Assembly: GCA_009176605.1 (NCBI GenBank)
Contig: SEYY01023348.1
Span: forward strand, 35,001 to 99,000
Direction of reading: 5' to 3'
DNA length: 64,000 nt
Source of the DNA: Armadillidium nasatum
Lineage: Eukaryota > Arthropoda > Malacostraca > Isopoda > Armadillidiidae
Part shown: positions 36,484 through 64,000 of the stretch, one piece after another
Position numbering within the stretch: the stretch's first letter is position 1
Layout of the letters: each line of letters opens with the position of its first letter
Position numbers and translations under genes: made by a program
The notes under the pieces: generated by a model
What the model was told of the DNA's origin: nothing
What the model saw: the letters and a program-made list of their open reading frames with translations, nothing else
Databases searched by the model: none

Positions 36484-36720
36484 TTGTAATACGGCCCTAG
36501 GCTTGTATGTCATGCCAACGTTCTTGTGTAGGTTAGGCCTCTTTTACGGCAACTTCTTGTGTAGGTTAGGCCTCTTACGGTAACTTCGGTAGTTTAGGTT
36601 ATGATAAGTCGAATTAGGTTTGCTAGAAAAGTAAGTAATAATAATTGTGTGTATATGTGGTGTAATAGGGCCGTATCCCTCTATTTCCTGGCAACGTTCT
36701 TGTTTAGGTTAGGCCTCTTC
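36484..36720 (+). repeat. Direct repeat with multiple AGGTTAGGCCTCTT motifs
   Basis: GTAATACGGCCCTAGGC ... CAACGTTCTTGTGTAGGTTA recurs as GTAATAGGGCCGTATCC ... CAACGTTCTTGTTTAGGTTA about 170 bp later. TAGGTTAGGCCTCTT occurs three times. The TTATGATAAGTCGAA block between the copies also matches the R1 copy at ~36918, so this may be a longer, partly duplicated R1. Confidence 0.7.
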
Positions 36721-36764
36721 GATATTTTCTAACAATCGAAACTAAGAAACAATCTACACCTTTA

Positions 36765-36766
<2 letters not shown>

Positions 36767-36849
<83 letters not shown>
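36767..36849. repeat. (TA)n microsatellite
   Basis: Separates the direct-repeat block from R1 copy 3. Confidence 0.97.
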
Positions 36850-37500
<651 letters not shown>

Positions 37501-37508
37501 TATATATA

Positions 37509-37619
<111 letters not shown>

Positions 37620-37772
37620 AACATATATATAAACTTTTTAATAATTTTTTTATTTTAAGTATAATTTCTTTCTTTTCAGGGAGAAATGTTATCAACATTA
37701 ATTATATGATGTTTTGGAAAATACATGAACAGTAATTGGATTAGGCAAATTTTTTCTTGAACATCTCAAAGC

Positions 37773-43554
<5,782 letters not shown>

Positions 43555-44395
43555 TTTTTTTTTATTTTTATTTTATTTTTTTTAAAAGACATGTTCAAGC
43601 GTTAGGGAATATACCAAATAACTCTCTCTAATGCATTGATATTTTTAATTGTATACTCAGGGAATTTCTTTAATTTTGATAACGATACAGAAAATATATA
43701 GTTTTATATATTAAATGGTTTGTATTTTGAAATGCGATTCTTACAGCTAATTAGCGCGAAAGTTCTCATAAATTTTCTGGGATGTAAATTCTTTATTTGT
43801 GTGGGAACGTCTTTTAACTATTATAGTAATCCTAGTTTTAGATTAGGGTACCGACTATCCTACTAAATAATAACCATTTTAAAATATATACGTATTGGAA
43901 AAAATTTTCTACATTGCCAGTATTGCAGAAGTTTTAGCCTTTCCCTCAGAAAAAAACTAATTTACATAAAATAATTACTGTTCAATAAATTTTTATGTTG
44001 ATATATGACCACTTTGATTTCGGGGAGGATGGTCATTCCATTGCGTTCTTTGTAGGGTATACACTGGTTTTTATTTATTTATTTAATAATAATAATTAAC
44101 AAAACAACAACAGCATTGTCAATCAAAGGATAAGAAAAGTTTTTAATTTCAGAATTAATTTTAATGTCAGTCATTGCATTCCAAAAGACTATCAGTAGTT
44201 ATAAATAGGCCTCTTTTATCACAGGTTTTTCTTTGACTAGACAAAAAAAAGTGATTAAAAACTCTTTTTTTTTGAGAATTTTAAATACAGTATATATGTA
44301 TTTCCTACAAAGACTAGAATAATTTTTTTTTTATAATTTATCTTTTAACAGGATTAATACATTTCATTTCTGTTATTTGTTAATATTTTAAATTA
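43555..44395. other. POGLUT1 3'UTR and downstream spacer
   Basis: T-rich start, AT-rich body; a candidate AATAAA lies at 43984-43989. Nothing else recognised. Confidence 0.5.
43984..43989 (+). terminator. Candidate POGLUT1 polyadenylation signal
   Basis: AATAAA about 430 bp after the stop codon; no earlier canonical hexamer stands out. Confidence 0.4.
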
Positions 44396-44638
44396 TTATT
44401 TTTGAATATTTGACTTACAAGACTTACATATTCCGAAAAGAAATACTTCCCTCCTACAGAAAGGGCATTTATATATCTTGTTCTGTCTTTCAAACATTGC
44501 TAACGAGTTCATGGACATAAAAGACTTCTTTGACCTGTAAAACTGTAGAAAACTGTAACGGGGTGGGGCTGATACAACACATGCGTAAGATGGCGGATTC
44601 GCTTTTGATTTCCGATATGCCATTCGAGCCTGGAACAA
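44396..44638 (-). CDS. Unrecognised 80-codon open frame with two CxxC pairs
   Basis: Minus-strand frame ending KIYKCPFCRREVFLFG then ICKSCKSNIQK, which resembles a small zinc ribbon (CxxC-x10-CxxC). I do not recognise a family. The first half overlaps an open frame on the opposite strand (ATG at 44593), and an in-frame acceptor-like TTTTACAG sits in its middle. It may be a chance frame, an exon of a minus-strand gene, or 3' sequence of the membrane-protein gene at 46706-47383. Confidence 0.25.
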   Translation of the reverse strand: MFQARMAYRKSKANPPSYACVVSAPPRYSFLQFYRSKKSFMSMNSLAMFERQNKIYKCPFCRREVFLFGICKSCKSNIQK

Positions 44639-44639
44639 A

Positions 44640-44640
<1 letters not shown>
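44582..44640 (+). promoter_or_regulatory. AAGATGGCGG motif in a local GC-rich patch
   Basis: A short GC-rich island in AT-rich DNA contains AAGATGGCGG, the YY1-type motif common just downstream of metazoan start sites. The ATG inside it opens a plus-strand frame starting MADSLLISDMPFEPG. No donor follows at once, so a gene here is unproven. Confidence 0.25.
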
Positions 44641-46597
<1,957 letters not shown>

Positions 46598-46705
46598 TTT
46601 ATGTGTGTGTAAATAAATGAACTACTATGGCCTTCTGAAAATCAAAATATTCATTTTACGAAGTAAATTTTAAAATATTACCTACTGAAGAAAAAGAAAA
46701 CTTAC

Positions 46706-47383
46706 CTTTAATTTTTGCTGCTGTCGAAGAAATTTTGCACGTCTTTCTTCAATCGCTAAGGCATCTGAAAGTCCAAGAAGAGCTCGAAGACGAAAATAAC
46801 ATTTTAAAAGACAAGTGTTTATCAAAAGTGCGGATAAGAATAATGCAACGAATACTCCTGCAATAGTATGTCCCTTGTATCCAAATATCAAAAAGATCAC
46901 GACCCATAGGATACAAATGAAGCCAGCAATTACAACATAGGAAATGATGACAGAACTTACGTTTATATTTTTGGAACGCTGATATACATCATTTGGCGAT
47001 AATTCAAGAGTTAAAGAAGCTGCTTCTTCTTCTCCTCCTCCTCCTTCTTCTTCACCTTCGTGAAAACTCAAATCACTGTGAGAATCAACTGTACATATCT
47101 CTGGGTACAGATTAGTTGTTTCTAAGTCTTCAGTTCTAGAAGCTACTGTCGATGGCTGCGAAGAGGAAGCTCCATTACTGATTTGAATTCCATTATCCAC
47201 TAAGATTTCATCCAAGTCAGTTTCAAGGACTCCTTTTGCCCTTTGATTATTATTTTTTAAAGTTCGTTCTTCTGCTACACGCTTTAAGAGATCATGCGGG
47301 AAGCTGAGATCTAATACTGTGCTTTTATTAGCACAATGACTCGTATATGAACTTTTTGGTTCATCATAGATTACATTTGACAT
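46706..47383 (-). CDS. Unrecognised two-pass membrane protein, 5' exon
   Basis: Family not recognised. The exon encodes 226 residues from MSNVIYDEPKSS to QQQKLK and ends at a consensus donor (AAG|GTAAGT, phase 0), so at least one more exon lies at lower coordinates. Residues 1-135 are hydrophilic and probably cytosolic, with an acidic Glu/Gly run at about 109-121. Two transmembrane segments follow (about 144-167 and 173-195) joined by a tight GYKGH turn, then a basic Glu/Arg/Gln-rich tail (200-226). This is a hairpin topology with both ends on the same side. An ATG further upstream (47452) would add a Lys-rich leader and is less likely. One candidate last exon begins after TTTTACAG near 44549 and would add VKEVFYVHELVSNV and a stop; that is speculative. 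Confidence 0.7.
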
Positions 47384-47720
47384 TTTAATTAAAATAAATA
47401 AATAACTTTTTTTTCTTTTTAAATCCTTACACAAATCATTAATATAAAGCAACAGAAAATTTAACTGATAATTTAGTTCTTAATAAAATAAAATTTATAA
47501 AACTTATCTTTGTGCCTCATTCAGAAACGAACTCACGCACACCGACAAAAATCCTCACCGAATGTAACAAACGACTCCGGGTAACTAATAAACGGCGAAT
47601 AGTCACTAAGAATGGAGCGACTAAAGCGACTCAGTTTGACTTTTTGAATTTTGACTGACTCCAGCTCTGTAATTCACAGTTGACTTTGTTGACCTTCATT
47701 CATTGGAAAGCGGGCAAAAA
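47384..47720 (-). promoter_or_regulatory. Probable promoter region of the membrane-protein gene
   Basis: A locally GC-richer stretch (about 47510-47710) with several ACTCGCG/CGACTC-like CpG-containing motifs and a reversed CCAAT box (ATTGG near 47703). It lies 130-340 bp upstream of the start codon in otherwise AT-rich DNA. Confidence 0.4.
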
Positions 47721-47836
47721 AACTGGAGATTAAATGTCCTTTTTCTAGATTTACATTAATATTCATATTTAATTAATAATAAAGTGTGATATATTTTTTT
47801 CTTCATTTGCATTTTCTTAAGACAAGCATTTTTGCA

Positions 47837-48006
<170 letters not shown>

Positions 48007-48077
48007 ATTGTATACGTGGAAAAATTAATTAATAACATTTACGTGGAACGTAATTAGGTATTTAATTCTGCCACTTA

Positions 48078-50822
<2,745 letters not shown>

Positions 50823-50842
50823 TTCTTTTTTTTTTTTTTTTT

Positions 50843-52363
<1,521 letters not shown>

Positions 52364-52502
52364 CTCTAGGGTGTGGGCCTAGTCGGCTTTTTGCTCTTAG
52401 TTGTTTAAAATAATGGATAATTGCTTACCATTAGTTATTCAAAACCTTTTGTTTTTATATGATTTTGCTCCAGAATTTTAATATCATTAAATTTTATATT
52501 CG

Positions 52503-52508
52503 TTTATT
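52503..52508 (-). terminator. Candidate TONSL polyadenylation signal
   Basis: AATAAA on the minus strand about 320 bp past the stop codon. Confidence 0.4.
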
Positions 52509-52825
52509 TTCAAATTGTATATTTTACAAAGTTTTTTTAGTATATTCACAACATCTACGTGTGTTTTTAACAATGAAATTCGGAAATCTAACTGTTATGC
52601 TACTGGCCATATATCGGCAGAACTGATACCGTAGCAATCGATATATCGTTCATAAATATCATGCAAATTATAAATTACAAATATAAAAAAATCAATATAC
52701 ATATTCTTTCCATATTTATACTCTTAAGCCATTCCTAAAACTTTAAAAATTATAAACAAAGTTAATAATAATAATAGTAATAATAATAATAATAATAATA
52801 AAACATTAAGATTTAAAATAAATTT

Positions 52826-58235
<5,410 letters not shown>

Positions 58236-58264
58236 TGTCTAAAATATTTCATCACTACATTTTT

Positions 58265-59027
<763 letters not shown>

Positions 59028-60105
59028 ATCAAATATATTCATGAAATGCAGCTTTACATTGACAAGGATACCAACAACTAATGAAGTAGGAGAGTAAAAA
59101 TTTCTGAAAAAAGGCCTATATGGAAAATAAAAATATTTAAAAGTATTTTTTAAATTATTGTAGTGATTTTGGTTCAATTTTGAATCGAATTTTATTAAAA
59201 ATTTATTTTATTGTTCAGTAAAAATATTATTTTTTTTAATTACTGGTTGACAAGTTGTTTCTTCTGTCCCTTAAAAAATGAGTTGAACAAACAAACAAAT
59301 TAGTTTTATCATTAAATTAATATTAAATCAAATGTACTAAGGAAATGCAGTTTTACACTGACAAGCATACCAATGTCTCATGAATTAGGTTGGTAAAAAT
59401 ATCTGAAAATGGGCCTATATAATAGAGATGTACGGATAGTATCGACCATTTTTTGGGTATCAGTATTGGTTAATTTGGTAGATACTTGGCTGATACTCCG
59501 ATACTTTGAATTCGACTACTAAGTGATGTCTTTACCTTAAAGGAGTATATTATGTCATGTTTGAATAATTTCGTTTTTTATATTGTCTTTTCTGATGATT
59601 AATTGATGTCTCTTCTTTCATTATTTTTATTCTTTTTATTGTAGCTAGTTAAAGAATCTTCTTGTAAATTGTAATCATGTTAAAACAATAAACAGAGAGT
59701 AGCTAAACTTTGTTAATACTTACTGGAAAATGGAAATGGAATATTTTTTGAATAAACACAAACATAAAAAAGTTATTAGTATTATATTTGCATTTATTAT
59801 TCCTAAAAGATAATATTTTAATTTATAAAATATACTTGGGCACAACCAAATATAAAATACATGGCTAAATATTGGTTGTACAGGGAATGCAATCCTCAGT
59901 TGCCTAGCAGTACACAATTTTTCTATCTTATTACTGTGTATTTCTTATAATAATTAAAGTAGGGTATCGGCCTCTTTACTGGTATCTGTACATCTCTACT
60001 ATATAAAAAATAAACTATCTAAAAATATTTTTAAAATTGATGTGCTGATTTCAGTTCAATTTGAATCAAATTTTATTAAAAAATGTTTATTTTATTTTTC
60101 ACACA
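59028..60105 (+). repeat. Direct duplication of a ~200-bp unit, second copy split by a hAT MITE
   Basis: Unit 1 (about 59028-59220) and unit 2 (about 59330-59414 plus 60007-60105) share GAAATGCAG(C/T)TTTACA(T/C)TGACAAG, GGCCTATAT and TTTGAATC(G/A)AATTTTATTAAA. The MITE at 59423-59998 interrupts unit 2 at CTATATAA, so duplication preceded insertion. Confidence 0.85.
59423..59998. mobile_element. hAT-type MITE with perfect 8-bp TSD
   Basis: 576 bp bounded by TAGAGATGTACGGATAG and the complement of TAGAGATGTACAGATACC. It is flanked by an exact 8-bp duplication CTATATAA (59415-59422, 59999-60006). Subterminal GGTATC/GATAC motifs recur. Non-coding. The related second copy of its host unit shows the empty-site sequence. 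Confidence 0.93.
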
Positions 60106-60273
60106 CAAAAAATTTATTTCTTAATTATAATTGGCATGTTTCTCCCACCAATCACGAACAATTGGGTATAGGGAGAGAAAACCCTGTAGATAAAATGTTC
60201 ATATGCTGGTAGTACTGGTACATGTCTTCCATCACTAATGAGTAATAGGGTATGATGAACAGAGACTCTATAT

Positions 60274-60320
60274 AGACCAGTGTTTCTCAACCTTTTAAGC
60301 CTTGCAATCCCCAAGTGTCA
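60274..60320 (+). mobile_element. hAT-like left end
   Basis: CAGTGTTTCTCAACCTTTTA, a classic CAGNG-TTCTCAACC hAT terminus; no right end located. Confidence 0.45.
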
Positions 60321-61581
60321 AAATATAAAAATTAACCTCACAATTCTTATATCTGGCATGTGCCAAATTCAAAATTGCAGGTTGGGTTATGGTATGGGTG
60401 ATTAATAAATATTACGCCTGGCAAGTACCTATTCAAAAATGTAGAAAGATATCTATAATACTGATGATTAATAAAATTAAGATATTCACAATAATTATAT
60501 TTTTTACACAGGTTTTAAAAATACATTTGAAAAAAACCTTAAAAAGGATGAATTTCATACAGTTTAATCTTTTGTTAACATTAATGTAAACAAAGTTTAG
60601 TTAGTAGTAGTTAAAGTAATTAAAGTCTATGGTTCCTATGAAAATTATCTCCAACATCATTCGAACCAACCGCCATTATAATTAAGGATAGGGAGCCGAA
60701 AAAGTTTCGATATATATCGATATAAATATTTTTTACGAAAGTACATAAAAGTCTATGCGAAAGTATCGAAAAAATATCGATGATATTTTCAAAACAGATA
60801 TTTTGATATATCGATATTTTATCCTCAGTATCGAACCAACGATATTTTTTTTTTACTTCTAGAAATTATAAGTAGTTTTCTGCTCCTTTATAAAATAAAA
60901 TTTAAGCGAAATTTGGGCAATTTTTCATGTTCGTCATGCTGAGTCAGAATATGAACATCTCAGGATTCTAGGAGCTTCCGTTTGGGAGATATGCCCCCTC
61001 AAAAAAATTATTTAAAAATTTTGTTGAAATCAGGTTCTGTGATTTCTTATAATTTCTAAAATACGAGAGATAGAGCAAAAATATTTAATATCTGCATTTC
61101 ACGTGTCTTTTAGAACTTGAAAGCCTTCTTGAATCGTTCCTCTATCTGCTACTGTTGAGGAGATATAGGCCACCAAAGTTGACAATTTTCTTTTGTATGC
61201 TCAGAAAGTACGACAAACCACCTTGGTATGTATGTCGGCCTTTAACTCAAAAACAGTAATAAACAGAAGAATAGGATTACAAATTTGGAATCAGGTGTCC
61301 CAAATCATTATGTGTCTGGAATATCAAACCGATCTATCTATTGATAAGAAAGTTATAAGATTTAAAAATTTGCACAAACTTCGATCGGATTATTTCAAAA
61401 GTTAAACTATAATGGTTTCACAGGCTTTCACCTATTAACACTTAGGGGCCTAGACCAATACTCAACTGAAACCGAAATTATCTTTTTGAACTCATTTTTT
61501 CAGGCATTTAAGTATCATATGAGAGTTAACTTCCGTAGGAATTGAGAAATTTCCTCAATATTTGCTAATTATGTTTTAACA

Positions 61582-61967
61582 TTTTCATGAAGGTAAGACA
61601 GTAGAACTTATTTTTGATCGCCTACCTCCCAAAAAATGAGAAAAAAAATCAATTTTCAATTTTATGAGAAAGTTTTTTTTTCAAATCTCTGAAAAATGTT
61701 AAAAACATTTTACGATAATTTGGAGATCATTTTTGAAGGATAAAAGTCCTTAAAGAGTAAAGCCAATCATGAGCCACGATATTGCCTCTTGTCACTTCTC
61801 GCTATCTTCTACGGTTATTGAGATATTAACGGATTAATAATTCTTAGGATTTACTACTAGTAATTGCTGCAGCTAGGGACTTGCCCTTTTTAAGCCTGAT
61901 TTGACTTTTTAGGAACTTGGTCTCAAAAATTACCATTTTAGAAACTCGTCCCTAAAAATTTTTACCC

Positions 61968-62039
<72 letters not shown>

Positions 62040-62460
62040 TATTTTCATGAAGGTAAGGCAGTAGAACTTGTTTTTTTATCCCTACCTTCCAGAAAATGAG
62101 GAAAATCCTTTTCGATTTTATGAGCAAGTTTTTTTTTTTTTTTTTTTTTTTTTAAATAAATCTGAAAAACGTTAAGTATATTTTACAATATATTAGAGAT
62201 CATTTCGAAGGAAAAAAGTCCTTATAGGGTAAAACCAATCACTTTTTTTGCCTCCTGTCACTTCTCGCTATCTACTACGGTTTTGAACAGCATTGATCAA
62301 TAATTCTTAGGCTTTACTTCTAGCAATTGCTGCAGGGACTTAAGCCTTTTGAAATGTAGTTTTTCAGTCTCGGCCTAAAGCGACGACGCCGGAGAGCGAC
62401 TTTCTTCAGGAACTTGGCCTTAAAAATTATTTTAGAGCCTCGTCCCTAAAAATTTTTTTT
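61582..62460 (+). repeat. Tandem duplication of a ~400-bp unit with poly-T spacers
   Basis: Unit 1 (about 61582-61965) and unit 2 (about 62040-62455) share TTTTCATGAAGGTAAG(A/G)CAG, TCACTTCTCGCTATCT, TAATTCTTAGG(A/C)TTTACT, AATTGCTGCAG and CTCGTCCCTAAAAATTTTT. T-runs of about 65 (61971-62037) and 23 (62130-62152) interrupt them. Confidence 0.88.
61971..62037. repeat. Poly(T) tract, ~65 bp
   Basis: Almost pure T run between the two duplicated units. Confidence 0.97.
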
Positions 62461-62521
62461 TATAAATTTTTTATGAGTGACATTTTAGCGGAAGTTGCTC
62501 TATTAAACATAACGCAACTTG

Positions 62522-62809
<288 letters not shown>

Positions 62810-62934
62810 ATATTATTATATAAACCAACATATTATGATATTTTTAACCGATAATATCGATATCGATCAATTTGATATTTGTAAAATTATCAATAATTGA
62901 TATATCGATATTTTTCTAAAATATCGGCATCCCT

Positions 62935-63347
62935 ACGGCGATACCATAATACCGTGGTATGTAGTTCAAAAATTACTTTGTATTTATAACAAAGATATCA
63001 GTCTCAAAATTTCGAAGTGATATAATGTAATTGCTAGGAAGACCAGTTTTATTTTTTCAAATTCCTATATAGGATACATATCATCTCAGTTGAAGATTTT
63101 AAATTTTTTGGTCATTAGGTCATAGTTATAATCAAAATGTCAAATTCAGATGAACAGAGACTCTTGATCAATGGTTTCAAAAAAGGAAAAAATGAAAAAA
63201 AGCCAGCCATTATTTCAAAACAAACGGGTCATCTCTCAGGGCTGAAGTAGATTGTTATATTTCTCAGATAGATGGTATTGATAATAATGTATAGAAGGAT
63301 TCAGCCTATATAGAGAGTATAAGAATTGAAATAGAGTCCTTGTTAAA

Positions 63348-63349
<2 letters not shown>
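62935..63349. other. Short unassigned stretch
   Basis: AT-rich, no feature recognised. Confidence 0.45.

Positions 63350-63434
<85 letters not shown>
63350..63434. repeat. (TA)n microsatellite
   Basis: Abuts the 5' truncation of the LINE-B copy that follows. Confidence 0.97.
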
Positions 63435-63439
<5 letters not shown>

Positions 63440-64000
63440 CCTTAGACGATTCCGGAGCTGTTCCTTCTCCTCCAACCCCCTCCAACTCATTTATGCCTAA
63501 AATTATTATTTCTTCTAAAGACGTTATTTCTGCTCTCTCTGAGCTTAACACTAAGAAGGCGTACGGTCCTGACGGTATCCCTCCTGTGGTTCTCAAAACT
63601 TGTGCTTCCGAGCTTGCACCCTGCCTTGGTAAACTTTTTCGTCTATGTCTTTCTACTTCAACCTTCCCTTCTTGCTGAAAACGAGCGCTCATTCAGCCTG
63701 TGCCGAAGAAAGGGGGACCCCTCTCAGCCCTCTAACTATCGTCCAATTTCTTTAACCTCCGTTCTTTCTAAAGTTTTCGAATCTATCCTTAACAGGAAGA
63801 TTTGGAAACATCTCAATTCTTCTAAATCTTATCTCTGATCGCCAGTATGGCTTTCGTAAGAAACGCTCTACTGGTGATCTCCTTTCCCTTCTCTCTGACT
63901 CTTGGTCTTCCGCTCTTCGGCATTTCGGTGAATCTTTTGCTGTTGCGCTAGACATATCGAAAGCTTTCGATAGACTCTGGCACAAAGCTTTGATTTCCAA
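63435..64000 (+). mobile_element. LINE-B copy, RT N-terminal part, runs off the window
   Basis: Starts [19 protein letters not shown], then [20 protein letters not shown] and PVVLKTCASELAPCLGKLFR, the start of a non-LTR reverse transcriptase. After frame changes it reads NYRPISLTSVLSKVFESILN, DRQYGFRKKRSTGDLLSLL and FAVALDISKAFDRLWHKALI (RT motifs up to the first catalytic Asp). It is the upstream half of the protein whose downstream half is at 48261. At least two frame changes, so not active. Confidence 0.92.

Overview
This is nuclear DNA of an animal, most likely an arthropod and plausibly a malacostracan crustacean. Genes have many short exons, long AT-rich introns and GT/AG junctions. There are metazoan-only genes, tRNA-derived SINEs, CR1/Jockey/RTE-type LINEs and hAT transposon remains. 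Its most striking property is microsatellite load: about 55 (TA)n tracts of roughly 25 to 280 bp, by hand count about 7 kb or 11% of the window. The species call is inference; very high simple-repeat content is known from penaeid shrimp and some isopod genomes.

Five host genes can be supported, left to right. (1) The first coding exon of PPTC7, a mitochondrial PP2C-type phosphatase (minus strand, 5747-6044); the rest lies beyond the left edge. (2) A complete Rubicon/RUBCN gene (plus, 12682-30823): 13 coding exons that join in frame to a predicted 960 residues, with RUN domain, Ser-rich linker and Rubicon-homology zinc domain. (3) A complete POGLUT1/rumi protein O-glucosyltransferase (plus, 37773-43554): 8 coding exons, about 424 residues. 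(4) An unrecognised two-pass membrane protein (minus, 46706-47383, continuing to lower coordinates). (5) A complete TONSL/Tonsoku gene (minus, 52826-58235): two coding exons, 1309 residues. They do not form one pathway: Rubicon restrains autophagosome/endosome maturation, POGLUT1 glucosylates Notch EGF repeats in the ER, TONSL handles histones at replication forks, PPTC7 acts in mitochondria.

The space between and inside the genes is a mosaic of mobile-element fossils and (TA)n tracts. It holds two tRNA-derived SINE families, a CR1-like LINE carrying a nested second LINE, at least six copies of that second LINE family, an RTE-like LINE tail, several hAT elements (two with perfect 8-bp target-site duplications), and five large inverted repeats up to about 1.1 kb. 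Element boundaries repeatedly coincide with (TA)n tracts, and two Rubicon exons use the end of a (TA)n tract as their 3' splice site. No CRISPR array, bacterial operon, rRNA gene, intact tRNA gene or LTR/retroviral element was recognised. All homology calls are from memory of protein families; no search was run.
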